DNA of 64,000 bases from Comamonas phosphati (GCF_014637085.1 NZ_BMEU01000015.1:1-64000), one strand, 5' to 3'; shown: positions 29,042 to 39,944, counted from the stretch's first letter. Numbers and translations: made by a program. The notes: generated by a model from the sequence alone, not told the origin.

Positions 29042-30649
29042 TCAGGCCGCGGCGTGCGGCATGACGCTCCAGACGCTGGTCCCGGCGCCCGGGACCGGTT
29101 GCCGGACACGGGTTTCCAGCCACAGGCGCTGGATCAGGTTCTGCGCCACCTGCAGGCGGTAGTCGGCGCTGGCGCGCATATCGGACATGGGCTTGAAATC
29201 CTCGGCCAGCGCGGCCTTGGCGGCGTTCACGCTGTCCTGGCTCCAGGGCTTGCCGAGCAAGGCGGCTTCCGCCCCGGCGCCGCGCCTGACCGTGGCGGCC
29301 ATGCCGCCGAAGGCCAGGCGCACGGTCTTGACCCGTTCGCCGTCGAGCTCGATGGCAAAGCCCGCGCACAGGGCCGAGATGTCGCAGTCGAAGCGCTTGC
29401 TGATCTTGTAGGCCCGCACCTGGCGGCTCGCCACGTGCAGCGGAACCGCCAGGCCCTGCACGAACTCGCCGGGCTCCAGCTGGTTCTTCATGTAGCCGAG
29501 ATAGAACTCGGGCAGCGGCATGCGGCGCACGCGCGCGCCCTTGCGCAGCTCGATCTGCGCATCCAGCGACATCAGCACCGGCGGCGAATCGCCGATGGGC
29601 GAGCCGTTGGCCACGTTGCCGCCCATGGTGCCGGCATGGCGGATGGGCACGGAGGCAAAGCGCAGCCATACGTCGGTCAGGCTGGGAAAGCGCTGCGCCA
29701 GCGCGCCCCAGGCCGCTTCCAGCGAAGCACCGGCGCCGATATACAGCTCGCCGCCTTCGGCCCCCGCAGCCACATTCCGGCGCTCCTCGACGCGCTTCAT
29801 CTCGGCCACGTCGCCCACGTAAATCATGTCGCCCAGGTCGCGGAACTGCTTGTTGACCCACAGGCCCACGTCGGTGGAGCCGGCAACGATGCGCGCCCTG
29901 GGCTTGGCTTCGCAGATGGCGGCCAGCGCATCCAGCGTGCGCGGGGCATGGAAATGGTCGGTGCGCGCGTCCCGGGTCGCGGCGTAGTCGAAACCGTCGC
30001 GGCCCTTTTGCTCATTCTGCAGGGCTTGCAGCGCGGCCACCACGGGCGCGGCGTCCAGGCGCACGGAAGGCAGGTCGAACATGCGCTGGCCCGCGTCCAG
30101 GATGGGGCGGTAGCCCGTGCAGCGGCACAGATTGCCCGACAGCTCGTCGGCCAGCTGCTGGCGCGTGGGCACGCTGCCCTGCTGCTGATGGTGCTCGTAG
30201 GCCGACCACAGCGACATCACGAAGCCCGGCGTGCAGAAACCGCACTGCGAGCCGTGGCAGTCCACCAGGGCCTGCTGCACGGGGTGCAGTTCCCGGCCTT
30301 GGCCGCAGGCGCTCTTGCCGGATGGGCCGGCCTGGCCCGGGCACTGGCCCTTGAGGTCTTCGACAGTGAACAAGGCCTTGCCCTGCAGGCTGGGCAGGAA
30401 CTGGATGCAGGCGTTGACGGTCTGCAGGCGCAGGCCGTTCACGGCGTCCTGGGCGCCGGGTTCGGCCAGTTCGGCGATGACCACGGTGCAGGCGCCGCAG
30501 TCGCCTTCGTTGCAGCCTTCCTTGGTGCCGGTGCAATGGGCGTCCTCGCGCAGCCACTGCAGCACCGAGCGCGTGGGATGCGGGCCCTGGACTTCGACGA
30601 TTTCACCGCGGTGAAAAAAACGTATGGGCTGTGAACGATGTGTGCTCAT
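29042..30649 (-). CDS. xdhA: Xanthine dehydrogenase iron-sulfur/FAD subunit
   Basis: The small subunit (535 residues) carries two [2Fe-2S] clusters and FAD. The N-terminal plant-type ferredoxin domain has CNEGDCGACTVV, the second cluster domain has QCGFCTPGFVMSL and LCRCTGYRPI, and the FAD domain has IVAGSTDVGLWV and MGGNVANGSPIGDSPP. Electrons from XdhB pass through these centres to NAD+. ATG 30649 was chosen because MSTHRSQPIRFFHRG fits the family start; the frame is open to 30712. It is the first gene of the xdhAB-permease group. Confidence 0.95.
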   Translation of the reverse strand: MSTHRSQPIRFFHRGEIVEVQGPHPTRSVLQWLREDAHCTGTKEGCNEGDCGACTVVIAELAEPGAQDAVNGLRLQTVNACIQFLPSLQGKALFTVEDLKGQCPGQAGPSGKSACGQGRELHPVQQALVDCHGSQCGFCTPGFVMSLWSAYEHHQQQGSVPTRQQLADELSGNLCRCTGYRPILDAGQRMFDLPSVRLDAAPVVAALQALQNEQKGRDGFDYAATRDARTDHFHAPRTLDALAAICEAKPRARIVAGSTDVGLWVNKQFRDLGDMIYVGDVAEMKRVEERRNVAAGAEGGELYIGAGASLEAAWGALAQRFPSLTDVWLRFASVPIRHAGTMGGNVANGSPIGDSPPVLMSLDAQIELRKGARVRRMPLPEFYLGYMKNQLEPGEFVQGLAVPLHVASRQVRAYKISKRFDCDISALCAGFAIELDGERVKTVRLAFGGMAATVRRGAGAEAALLGKPWSQDSVNAAKAALAEDFKPMSDMRASADYRLQVAQNLIQRLWLETRVRQPVPGAGTSVWSVMPHAAA

Positions 30650-30980
30650 GATCGTGGGGCAGACGCTCTGCCGTGGTTGACGAGCCTGCATGCAGACGCC
30701 TGCGCAGACCATGGTCCAAGCCTAAGTCCGGGTGCATGCTCTCTCATATTGCGGCATCCATATTGCCTATGTGTCGCCGCATATATTTGCGCCGAAATCC
30801 AAGGGAGAACCCGTAAAAAAAGGCCGTACCTGGTACAAATACCTAGATCGATGCAGCCCGGGCCGGATTGATAGCCGCCTGGATTTTTTGATAGCTGTCA
30901 GTGCCTTCTACATCTTGTTTTCACATTTATTTTTATCTGAAAATGATGCATTCAAAGCGTAACCAGCTATCAATTTTCAT
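30650..30980. other. Upstream region of xdhA with inverted repeat
   Basis: This 331-bp AT-richer gap between xdhA and the upstream exporter gene contains no supported gene. Arms TTGATAGCTG (30888-30897) and CAGCTATCAA (30964-30973) form a wide inverted repeat resembling terminator-type intergenic palindromes of this bacterial family. It probably ends the exporter transcript and precedes the xdh promoter. Confidence 0.45.
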
Positions 30981-32408
30981 TCATGCATCGCCGCCATCAG
31001 GGGCAGGCCGTACGGGTTCGTCCTTTTCCAGTTGGCTGAACACCAGGGTGGCGGCCAGCGTCATCACGGCCACGGTGGCGAAGGTCGCGCGGATGGCGGC
31101 CATGCGGTCGCCGTCGTGGCCGTGCCACATATCGGTATAGCCGGTCAGCAGGGCGCCGGCCAGGGCCACGCCCATGCTCATGGCCAGCATCTGCACCATG
31201 GACAGCAGGCTGTTGCCGCTGCTGGCGAACTCGCCATCGACGTCCTTGAGCGTGACCGAGTTCATGGCCGAGAACTGCATGGAGTTGAAGCCGCCGAAGA
31301 TGAAGAGCTGCAGCAACAGCAGCCAGACCGGCGTGCCCACCGAGACCAGGCCGAACGAGCCCAGCATCAGCGCCAGCAGCACGGAGTTGACCTGCAGCAC
31401 GCGCTTGTAGCCGAAGCGCTGCACGGTGCGCACGGCAATGCGCTTGACCAGCATGCTGCCCACCACCGTGGCCAGCATCATCAGACCGGCGTTCATGGGC
31501 GGCATCTTCAGGCCCACCTGCAGCAGCAGCGGGATCAGGTAAGGCGCGGCGCCGCTGCCGAAGCGCGCGAACAGATTGCCCAGCAGGCCCACGCGCAGCG
31601 AACGCACCTTGAACAGCCCGGGTGCGAACAGGGGCTCTTCGATGCGCAGCGCGTGCATCCAGTAGCTGGCCAGGCTGGCCAGGCCGAACACCATGAGCAC
31701 CACCACCAGGGCTAGCCCCAAGCCCATGCCCGAAAGCCCGTCCAGCGCGATCGAGATGCTCACCATGCCGAAGGCCAGCATGGCATAGCCCGCCATGTCG
31801 AAGGTGCGCGCCGCCACGGGCACGCCGCGCGGAAACCAGCGCCAGGTGGCCCACAGCCCGATCAGGCCCACGGGCACGTTGATCCAGAAGATCCAGTGCC
31901 AGGAGGCGTATTCCACCATCCAGCCGCCCAGCGCGGGCCCCAGCAGCGGCCCGACCTGGCCCGGGATGGCGATGAAGCTCATGGCGCGGATGAAGTCGTC
32001 GCGCGGATAGCTGCGCAGCACGGCCAGCCGCCCCACGGGCAGCATCATGGCGCCGCCCACGCCCTGCACCACGCGCGCCGCCACGAGGAAGTGGAGGTTG
32101 GGCGAGAGCGCGCACAGCACCGAGCCCAGCACGAACAGCGCGATGGCCGTGCCGTACACGCGCCGAGTGCCGAAGCGGTCGGCCACCCAGCCCGTGGCCG
32201 GGATCAGCATGGCCGTCGTCAGCGCATAGGCGACGATGACGGACTGCATCTTCAGCGGGCTCTCGCCCAGCGCCTCGGCCATGGACGGCAGGGCCGTGTT
32301 CAGAATGGTGGCATCCAGCGACTGCATGAAGAAGCCGATGGCCACCAGCCACAAAAGCCGCTCCTTGCGCGGTGCGTGCGCGGCCGTGGTTGCCGACAGC
32401 TCTGCCAT
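30981..32408 (-). CDS. DHA2-family MFS multidrug exporter (MdtD/EmrB-like)
   Basis: A 475-residue drug:proton antiporter with 14 predicted membrane segments. The start RKERLLWLVAIGFFMQSLD leads into the motif D region (LDATILNTALPSMAEALG) and motif A (WVADRFGTRRVYG). Motif C sequence (IPGQVGPLLGPALGGW) supports antiport. The pattern is close to MdtD of E. coli. No TolC-type, membrane-fusion or regulator gene is adjacent, so its substrates are open. It is upstream of xdhA on the same strand but separated by 331 bp. Confidence 0.9.
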   Translation of the reverse strand: MAELSATTAAHAPRKERLLWLVAIGFFMQSLDATILNTALPSMAEALGESPLKMQSVIVAYALTTAMLIPATGWVADRFGTRRVYGTAIALFVLGSVLCALSPNLHFLVAARVVQGVGGAMMLPVGRLAVLRSYPRDDFIRAMSFIAIPGQVGPLLGPALGGWMVEYASWHWIFWINVPVGLIGLWATWRWFPRGVPVAARTFDMAGYAMLAFGMVSISIALDGLSGMGLGLALVVVLMVFGLASLASYWMHALRIEEPLFAPGLFKVRSLRVGLLGNLFARFGSGAAPYLIPLLLQVGLKMPPMNAGLMMLATVVGSMLVKRIAVRTVQRFGYKRVLQVNSVLLALMLGSFGLVSVGTPVWLLLLQLFIFGGFNSMQFSAMNSVTLKDVDGEFASSGNSLLSMVQMLAMSMGVALAGALLTGYTDMWHGHDGDRMAAIRATFATVAVMTLAATLVFSQLEKDEPVRPAPDGGDA

Positions 32409-32438
32409 GGGTGGGACTTTCTAAATTCCGGGAGCCGA

Positions 32439-32468
32439 AAAACAAAAAGCCGCTGACGGGCAGCGGCT
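32439..32468 (-). terminator. Intrinsic terminator after erpA
   Basis: Stem AGCCGCTG / CAGCGGCT (32448-32455, 32461-32468) with a 5-base loop. On the minus strand it is followed by TTTTTGTTTTTC. Confidence 0.85.
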
Positions 32469-32564
32469 GATGGAATGTGCGGGCGCCAGGCTTAGTGCGC
32501 TGGCGCCGCAGGCAAGCATGCTGGAGCGTGCTTACGCGTTGAGAACGTGCTCCCAGACGTGCTC

Positions 32565-32930
32565 TCAGGCCGAGAAGCTCGAACCGCAGCCGCAGGTGGT
32601 GGAGGCATTGGGGTTCTTGATCACGAACTGCGCGCCCTGCAGGTCTTCCTTGTAGTCGATCTCGGCGCCGACCAGGTACTGGTAGCTCATGGCGTCGATC
32701 AGCAGGGACACGCCATTCTTGGTCATGGTCGTGTCGTCCTCGTTGGTGATCTCGTCGAAGGTGAAGCCGTACTGGAAGCCCGAGCAGCCGCCGCCCTGCA
32801 CGAACACGCGCAGCTTCAGATCGGGATTGCCTTCTTCGGCAATCAGATCCGCCACCTTGGCGGCAGCGCTGTCGGTGAAGACGATGGGGGCGGGCATTTC
32901 GGTGGTGACGGTTTCAGCTACGGCGCTCAT
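32565..32930 (-). CDS. erpA: Iron-sulfur cluster insertion protein ErpA (A-type carrier)
   Basis: This 121-residue A-type Fe-S carrier passes clusters to target enzymes. It has the three conserved cysteines: [11 protein letters not shown] in the middle and CGCGSSFS at the C-terminus. Length and the core [12 protein letters not shown] match ErpA rather than IscA because of the N-terminal extension with [12 protein letters not shown]. It sits beside rpsI-rplM, as often in betaproteobacteria, with its own terminator downstream. Confidence 0.94.
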   Translation of the reverse strand: MSAVAETVTTEMPAPIVFTDSAAAKVADLIAEEGNPDLKLRVFVQGGGCSGFQYGFTFDEITNEDDTTMTKNGVSLLIDAMSYQYLVGAEIDYKEDLQGAQFVIKNPNASTTCGCGSSFSA

Positions 32931-33084
32931 GGCAATACTCCGTGGTTTCTTGACTGCCTGAAATGGTACAGCAACAGGCTCGGGAATTCAGGCCCCGGCG
33001 CTTTGCCGATAGATCAAGTGGGGGCTTTTCACCGGGCAAGCGGTACTCGCGGAAAGTGCGACGGCACGGTTTGCGCAAGCGACG

Positions 33085-33121
33085 AAAAAGCCGCCGGAGC
33101 TTGCGTTCCAGGCGGCTTTTT
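33085..33121 (-). terminator. Intrinsic terminator after rpsI
   Basis: Stem AAAAAGCCGCC (33085-33095) / GGCGGCTTTTT (33111-33121) with a 15-base loop, 42 bases after the rpsI stop on the minus strand. The T-run works in both directions. Confidence 0.85.
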
Positions 33122-33163
33122 GTGAGGAAAGGCCCCGAAGAGCCTTTCTCGCAGCGCAAGCGA

Positions 33164-33556
33164 TTAACGCTTGGAGAACTGCTTGGCGCGGCGTGCGGAG
33201 TGCAGGCCGACCTTCTTACGCTCGACTTCGCGGGCGTCGCGGGTCACGAAGCCGGCTTGGCTCAGGACGGGCTTCAGCGCTGCGTCGTAGTCGATCAGGG
33301 CGCGGGTGATACCGTGGCGGGCAGCGCCAGCCTGGCCGGACTCACCACCACCGTGGACGTTGATCTGGATGTCGAAAGTTTCGACGTTGCCAGTCAGCAC
33401 CAGGGGCTGCTTTGCGATCATGATGGAGGTTTCGCGGCCGAAATACTGCTGAATGTCCTTGCCATTCACAGTGATCTTGCCGGAGCCCTTCTTCAGAAAC
33501 ACGCGGGCGACGCTGGATTTGCGACGGCCGGTGCCATTGTTCCAATCACCAATCAT
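33164..33556 (-). CDS. rpsI: 30S ribosomal protein S9
   Basis: This 130-residue ribosomal protein of the small-subunit head reaches the P-site tRNA with its C-terminal tail. It shows [17 protein letters not shown] at the N-terminus, [19 protein letters not shown] in the middle and the conserved [11 protein letters not shown] end. Length is standard. It is cotranscribed with rplM (10-base gap), the universal order. Confidence 0.98.
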   Translation of the reverse strand: MIGDWNNGTGRRKSSVARVFLKKGSGKITVNGKDIQQYFGRETSIMIAKQPLVLTGNVETFDIQINVHGGGESGQAGAARHGITRALIDYDAALKPVLSQAGFVTRDAREVERKKVGLHSARRAKQFSKR

Positions 33557-33566
33557 CTAGGTCTCC

Positions 33567-33995
33567 TTAAATTTCCAGAGCCTTGGGCTGCTGTGCGGTG
33601 TGGGGGTGCTCGGCACCGCCGTACACCTTCAGCTTCTTGATCATGGCGTAGCCCAGGGGACCCTTGGGCAGCATGCCCTTGACGGCCTTTTCCAGAGCGC
33701 GGCCAGGGAACTTAGCCTGCAGGTCGCGGAAGTTGGTGGCAGTGATGCCGCCGGGGAAACCGGAGTGACGGTAGTACACCTTGTCCAGGTTCTTGGTGCC
33801 AGTGACCTTGAGCCTGGAGGCGTTGATGATGACGATGTAGTCACCGGTGTCAACGTGAGGTGTGTAAATGGCCTTGTGCTTGCCGCGCAGACGGAGTGCC
33901 ACTTCGCTGGCGACACGTCCGAGCACCTTATCGGTGGCGTCAATCACAAACCACTCGTGTTGCACCTCAGCGGGCTTTGCGCTGAATGTAGACAT
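33567..33995 (-). CDS. rplM: 50S ribosomal protein L13
   Basis: This 142-residue early-assembly protein of the large subunit begins [19 protein letters not shown] and contains [13 protein letters not shown] and GFPGG, all family hallmarks. It is first in the rplM-rpsI operon, behind a strong promoter and a 160-base leader. Confidence 0.98.
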   Translation of the reverse strand: MSTFSAKPAEVQHEWFVIDATDKVLGRVASEVALRLRGKHKAIYTPHVDTGDYIVIINASRLKVTGTKNLDKVYYRHSGFPGGITATNFRDLQAKFPGRALEKAVKGMLPKGPLGYAMIKKLKVYGGAEHPHTAQQPKALEI

Positions 33996-34160
33996 GAGTT
34001 TTCTCTTTCAAGAGGGTTTGGCGGATCCTTTTCCGCGGTCGGTGCTTCTTCTTGAAAAAGACGAATCTTTTAAAGGAAGCCTCTTAGGCGGGGTTACTCG
34101 GTCCGAAGTCCGAGCCTTCGCCGCGGGACCCATAAAATCGCTGCGAAGCCCGGCATTATA
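33996..34160 (-). promoter_or_regulatory. rplM promoter and leader
   Basis: A perfect TATAAT (34160-34155, minus strand) lies about 160 bases before the rplM start. The leader between them contains a GC-rich inverted segment (GGCTCGGACTTCGGACCGAG, a stem with a TTCG-like loop) that could be regulatory. It does not match a leader family that I know in proteobacteria. Confidence 0.6.
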
Positions 34161-34316
34161 CAAAAGCATCCGCTTTTTGGCTTTTTTCTTGCGCCCCGCG
34201 TTGTCAACACGGGGTTACAGGCCTCTCGCCATGCGCGAGCGGGCCCGACAACCTTTCAGCCGCCAAGGGCTTCCAGGCCTTTATGCGCCTTGCCCGGCTG
34301 GTTACCATCCTCTTCT

Positions 34317-35183
34317 ATGTTCAGTTACCGCCACGCCTTCCATGCCGGCAACCACGCCGATGTGCTCAAGCACACCGTGCTGATTGCCACCGTGCAATAC
34401 CTCACGCAGAAAGAGGCGGCCCTGACGGTGCTGGACACCCACGGCGGCGCCGGCCTCTACCGCCTGGACGGCGACTACGCGAGCAAGAGCGGCGAGTCCG
34501 AGCATGGCGTGCTGCGCCTGGCCGAAGCCAACGCGGCCGAACTGGCCCCCGTGCTGCAGGCCTATATGCAGATGGTGCACCACTTCAACCAGGGCAATGC
34601 GGTGCGCAACTACCCCGGCTCGCCCTTCATCACCCAGTCGCTGCTGCGCGGCCATGACCGGCTCAAGGCCTTCGAGCTGCACCCCACCGACATGCGTTCG
34701 CTCACCGGCAACCTGGCACAGCTGGAAGCGGGCCGGCAGGTCATGGTGCTGCACGAGGACGGCTTCGAGGGCGTGAAGAAATTCCTGCCGCCGCCGTCAC
34801 GCCGTGCGCTGCTGCTGTGCGATCCCAGCTATGAACTCAAGAGCGACTACGGCCGCGTGCTGGACATGGTGACGGACAGCCTGAAGCGCTTTCCCACGGG
34901 CACCTACGCCATCTGGTACCCCATCATCCCGCGCCCCGAAGCCCACGACCTGCCCAAGCGCCTCAAGACCATGGCCACCAAGGCCGGCAAGAGCTGGCTG
35001 CATGCGACCCTGACCGTCAAGAGCAACAAGACTTCGGAGCGTGGCGGCCTGCCCGCCAGCGGCATGTTCCTGATCAACCCGCCGTTCAACCTCAAGGAGC
35101 AGCTCAAGCCGGCCATGCCCCAGCTCGTCAAGCTGCTGGGCCAGGACAGCAACGCGGCCTATACGCTGGAGTCTGGAGGATAG
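34317..35183 (+). CDS. rlmJ: 23S rRNA (adenine2030-N6)-methyltransferase
   Basis: RlmJ methylates A2030 of 23S rRNA using SAM. The 288-residue protein begins with MFSYRHAFHAGNHADVLKH, a very well conserved family start, and has VLDTHGGAGLY as SAM motif I and LLLCDPSYE as the catalytic DPPY-type motif (DPSY here). Start ATG 34317 lies divergent from the rplM promoter. Its stop TAG is followed directly by a dispersed repeat copy. Confidence 0.95.
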   Translation: MFSYRHAFHAGNHADVLKHTVLIATVQYLTQKEAALTVLDTHGGAGLYRLDGDYASKSGESEHGVLRLAEANAAELAPVLQAYMQMVHHFNQGNAVRNYPGSPFITQSLLRGHDRLKAFELHPTDMRSLTGNLAQLEAGRQVMVLHEDGFEGVKKFLPPPSRRALLLCDPSYELKSDYGRVLDMVTDSLKRFPTGTYAIWYPIIPRPEAHDLPKRLKTMATKAGKSWLHATLTVKSNKTSERGGLPASGMFLINPPFNLKEQLKPAMPQLVKLLGQDSNAAYTLESGG

Positions 35184-35262
35184 CCCCCCGAGGCGCGTTG
35201 CGCCTTCCCCCCGAGGGGGGGGACGACAGCCTTTGCTGCGGGGCGGCCCTTGCTGGCTGTCT
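35184..35262 (+). repeat. Dispersed three-hairpin repeat, copy 3 (after rlmJ)
   Basis: Directly after the rlmJ TAG: CCCCCCGAGGCGCG, a GGCGC/GCGCC hairpin, a CCCCCC/GGGGGG hairpin and an outer GACAGCC/GGCTGTC stem. This plus-strand copy again lies in sense with the preceding gene. Confidence 0.75.
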
Positions 35263-35306
35263 CTCGCTCGGAGCGCGCCAGTTGCGTGGACTGTGCGCTA
35301 CAAAAT

Positions 35307-36044
35307 TCAGTGGCCGCGCCTGGCGGTCTGGGAGACCTTGCGCGCCGGCTTGGCGGCCGATGCGGAGCGCACCTTGGCGGCGGCAGCGCCCGCTGCCGTT
35401 CCCGGGTGGCGCTTCTTGCCCGATGCCGTGAGCCGGGCCGGGCAATCGTCCTCGTCTCGGTCGAGCTGCCACAGCTCCACGGGCTTGATGCCCAGGCCCA
35501 GCATGCCCAGCTCCTGGGCCGCGGCCTTGCTCAGGTCGATGACGCGGCCGGGGGCAAAGGGGCCGCGGTCGTTGATGCGCACGACCACGCTCTTGCCGGT
35601 GACGGAGCTGCGCACGCAGACCCGGCTGCCGAACGGCAGGCTGCGGTGGGCCGCCGTGAAATCCGAGCTGTCGAAACGCTCGCCGCTGGCGGTCTTGCGG
35701 CCGTGGAACTGCTCGCCATACCAGGAGGCCAGGCCTTGCTGATCGCTTTCGCGCGGAGGGTTGAGGTCGTATTTGTTGGCGTCCTCGGGCGTATCGCTGT
35801 CATCCGAGGAGGCCGGCTTGTTGGCCCGGATGCCCAGGCCTTTTTCGCGGTAGTTGCTGCGCGCGTAGGCATCGGGCCGCAGGGGCGTGGAGACCGAGGA
35901 CGGCGCGGCGACCGCATGGCTCTCCAGGGCTGCGCCCCCAGCGTCGGCAAGCTCCGGCGTGGGTGCGCAGCCGACCAGGGCGACCGATACGCCCGCCAGG
36001 AACAGCCACTGACAACAACGCCGCTGCAGGGATGGCAGATACAT
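35307..36044 (-). CDS. rlpA: RlpA-type septal lytic transglycosylase lipoprotein
   Basis: A 245-residue outer-membrane lipoprotein (lipobox LVGC near residue 25) with a double-psi beta-barrel domain: GLASWYGEQFHGRKTASGE, AAHRSLPFGSRV, VRINDRGPF and RVIDLSKAAAQELGM. These are the signature residues of RlpA, including the Asp of NDRGPF. RlpA cleaves naked glycan strands at the division septum. It lacks a SPOR domain; instead it has a basic Ala/Lys/Arg-rich tail. ATG 36044 follows AAAGGAG. Confidence 0.92.
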   Translation of the reverse strand: MYLPSLQRRCCQWLFLAGVSVALVGCAPTPELADAGGAALESHAVAAPSSVSTPLRPDAYARSNYREKGLGIRANKPASSDDSDTPEDANKYDLNPPRESDQQGLASWYGEQFHGRKTASGERFDSSDFTAAHRSLPFGSRVCVRSSVTGKSVVVRINDRGPFAPGRVIDLSKAAAQELGMLGLGIKPVELWQLDRDEDDCPARLTASGKKRHPGTAAGAAAAKVRSASAAKPARKVSQTARRGH

Positions 36045-36200
36045 GGACGGAAACTCCTTTAGGACTTGCGCAGACAAGGAGGTGCAAGGTTTGCGCCCAT
36101 GGGAAGACGCCTTGCCCGAACCCGATTTGCGTAAGCCGTGTCCTTGATTGCTCAAGTGAGTGCCGCCCAAGACCGGCCGCGCGGGCCGGCGCAAAAGCGC

Positions 36201-37028
36201 TTACAGGCCCAGGCGGTCGCAGATCTCCAGAGTGGCGACGCTCTGGTTCATCGTATAGAAGTGCAGCCCGGGAACACCCTGGCTGCGCAACTGCTCGCAT
36301 AGATGGGTCACCACATCCAGACCGAACGCACGAATGGATGCCGTGTCATCTCCGAAAGCCTGCAGACGCAGGCGAATCCAGCGCGGGATCTCGGCGCCGC
36401 AGGCATCCGAGAAGCGCATCAGCTGTGTAGAGCTGGTGATGGGCATGATTCCCGGCACGACGGGAACCTCCAGGCCCAGGCCCTGCACATCCTCTACAAA
36501 GCGGTAATACGCGTCGGCATTGTAGAAGTATTGGGTAATGGCGGAATCAGCGCCAGAGCGCACTTTAACAACAAATGCCTCCAGATCGCTGCGTGGGGAT
36601 TTGGATTGGGGGTGACTTTCGGGATAGGCCGCCACTTCGATGTGGAACCAGTCGCCGAATTCCCGGCGCACGAAGGCGACCAGATCGCTGGCGTACTGGA
36701 ACTCGCCGCCCAGGCCGTAGCCGCTGGGCAGGTCGCCGCGCAGGGCCACGATGCGCTTGACGCCCATGGCCTTGAGCTGGCTCAGTTCCTCGCGCACCTT
36801 GTCATGCGTGGCGCCTATGCACGAGAAGTGCGAAGCCACGCTCACGCCCTCGTTCTGGATGTCGCGCACCATGGTGAAGGTGCCGGCCTGGGTGGAGCCG
36901 CCGGCGCCATAGGTGACGGAGCAGAACTCGGGCTGGCGCGCATACAGCTGCTGGCGCACGTTCACATGCTTGGCCGCGCCTTCGGGCGTCTTGGTCGGGA
37001 AAAATTCGAAGCTGATCGGGAAGCTCAT
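36201..37028 (-). CDS. metF: 5,10-methylenetetrahydrofolate reductase
   Basis: This FAD-dependent enzyme makes 5-methyl-THF, the methyl donor for methionine synthesis. The 275-residue chain starts MSFPISFEFFPTKTPEG, the canonical opening with the FEFFPPK-like motif, and contains SVTYGAGGST, ALRGDLP and the AAYPESHPQ segment, all conserved. Length is normal. It lies 52 bp after tlyA and in the same direction as ahcY, so the SAM-cycle genes ahcY and metF are clustered. Confidence 0.96.
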   Translation of the reverse strand: MSFPISFEFFPTKTPEGAAKHVNVRQQLYARQPEFCSVTYGAGGSTQAGTFTMVRDIQNEGVSVASHFSCIGATHDKVREELSQLKAMGVKRIVALRGDLPSGYGLGGEFQYASDLVAFVRREFGDWFHIEVAAYPESHPQSKSPRSDLEAFVVKVRSGADSAITQYFYNADAYYRFVEDVQGLGLEVPVVPGIMPITSSTQLMRFSDACGAEIPRWIRLRLQAFGDDTASIRAFGLDVVTHLCEQLRSQGVPGLHFYTMNQSVATLEICDRLGL

Positions 37029-37080
37029 GGCGTTCTTGTCTCGGAATTGCAGGTCTGGGGATGACGCTCGGGCACGGAGC

Positions 37081-38277
37081 TCAGCGCTCGTTGCGCTTTT
37101 TCTGCTTGGCGCGGGCCGGTCCGGGCTGGCCGAAACTGGCGACCTCGGGGTCCTGGTACAGCTCCTGCTTTTCGCGCTTGGCGCGCATGTCGGCGCGTGA
37201 CGGGCGCTTGGCAGCGGCCTTCTTGGCTGCGGGCCCGGGCTGCTCTTGCGCCATATCGGCAACAGCGGGCGCCTTGACCTCGGCGCCCTGCCGCGCATAG
37301 ACAAAGAACTCATGGTTGCCGTCGCCGCCTTCGATGGGCGAATCCAGCCATTGCAGCACCGTCATTCCCAGCTCCGCGAGACAGTCGCGGATGCGCAGCT
37401 CCACCTCGGCATACAGCGCCGGATCGCGCACGATGCCGCCCTTGCCGACCTGGCCGGGCTGCAGCTCGAACTGCGGCTTGACCAGCATCAGCAGGCGGCC
37501 ATGGGGCTTGAGCAGTTGCACGGCGCAAGGCAGGACCAGCGTCAGCGAGATGAAGGACACGTCGCCGGTGACGAAGTCGAACGCGGGCGTGATGTCCATG
37601 CTCTCGGTGCCGGGCCTGCGGCGGCGCTCCACCGGAGCCTGGCCATCGGCCTTGGCGCAGACCCTGGCGGCGCGCTCGGCCTTGAAATCCTCGATCTCAT
37701 GGTCCTTGGCATCCTGGCTGTCGTCGTAGTCTTCATCGACCTGACCGCCGTTGCGCATCCAGGCGTATGGCGCCTGGGGCTGGGTGTCGTTGTCTTCCTC
37801 TTCCTCGACGATTTCGCTGAGCGCCTCGTCGCAGGCGGCTTCCAGCGATGCGGCCGTCATGGCGCGCGCATTCAGGCCTTCCACGCAGATCACGCGCGCA
37901 TCGGCGCGCAGCCTCTCGTGCAGCTGGCCGTGGCCCACGTCCACGCCTATCACCTGCGCCGCGCCCTGCTGCAGCAGGCAGTCGGTGAAGCCGCCGGTGC
38001 TCTGGCCCACGTCCAGGCAGCGCAGGCCCACGACCTTGAGGCCCGTGGCCGCCAGAGCGCCTTCGAGCTTGAGGCCGCCGCGCGAGATGTACTTGGCCTC
38101 GGCGTCGTCGAGCAGTTGCAGCTCGGCGCCGGACGGAATGTCGTCGCCGTTCTTGGCCACCTTTTTCCAGGGCGCCAGCGGCGTGAGCCGCCATTCGACG
38201 CCCGAGGCAATCAGGCGCTGGGCCTGGGAACGGGTGCTCGCATGGCCGGCCTCAACTAAAAAAACATCTGCGCGCAT
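37081..38277 (-). CDS. tlyA: TlyA-family rRNA methyltransferase / S4-domain protein with acidic insert
   Basis: A 398-residue protein with an N-terminal S4 RNA-binding domain (RADVFLVEAGHASTRSQAQ) and an FtsJ-like SAM methyltransferase domain (LDVGQSTGGFTDCLLQQGA as motif I, FDFVTGDVSFISL). TlyA proteins usually run 250-280 residues. Here about 75 extra acidic residues (EIVEEEEDNDTQPQ onward) interrupt the fold before FDFVTGDVSF, and a basic Lys/Arg tail is added. ATG 38277 gives the standard MRAD start; a start at 38316 is possible. It lies between ahcY and metF. Confidence 0.9.
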   Translation of the reverse strand: MRADVFLVEAGHASTRSQAQRLIASGVEWRLTPLAPWKKVAKNGDDIPSGAELQLLDDAEAKYISRGGLKLEGALAATGLKVVGLRCLDVGQSTGGFTDCLLQQGAAQVIGVDVGHGQLHERLRADARVICVEGLNARAMTAASLEAACDEALSEIVEEEEDNDTQPQAPYAWMRNGGQVDEDYDDSQDAKDHEIEDFKAERAARVCAKADGQAPVERRRRPGTESMDITPAFDFVTGDVSFISLTLVLPCAVQLLKPHGRLLMLVKPQFELQPGQVGKGGIVRDPALYAEVELRIRDCLAELGMTVLQWLDSPIEGGDGNHEFFVYARQGAEVKAPAVADMAQEQPGPAAKKAAAKRPSRADMRAKREKQELYQDPEVASFGQPGPARAKQKKRNER

Positions 38278-38350
38278 CGCGTCGCTCTCCAGGAATATCT
38301 CGGTTAGCGCTGGCATCGACCCTCAAAAACTGGCGTAAACCAAAGCCAGG

Positions 38351-38441
38351 GACGCCGAGCAAGGGCCGCCCCGCAGCGAGGGCGTCGTCCCCCTCCGGCG
38401 AAGCCAGAGAGGGGGGAGCGGCGCAGCCGCTCAGGGGGTGC
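38351..38441 (-). repeat. Dispersed three-hairpin repeat, copy 4 (after ahcY)
   Basis: Starts one base after the ahcY TAA in sense orientation: CACCCCCTGAGCGGC, GCGGC/GCCGC hairpin, a CCCCCTCTC/GAGGGGG-type second hairpin, and the outer GACGCC/GGCGTC stem. It lies between ahcY and tlyA. Confidence 0.75.
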
Positions 38442-39857
<1,416 letters not shown>

Positions 39858-39944
39858 GAAAACTCCTGCTCGGAACAAACTTGGAAACAGTCCACGATCT
39901 GCAGCAAGAGGGGAAAAGCGCCGCACCGCACAGAAAGCGTGGGT

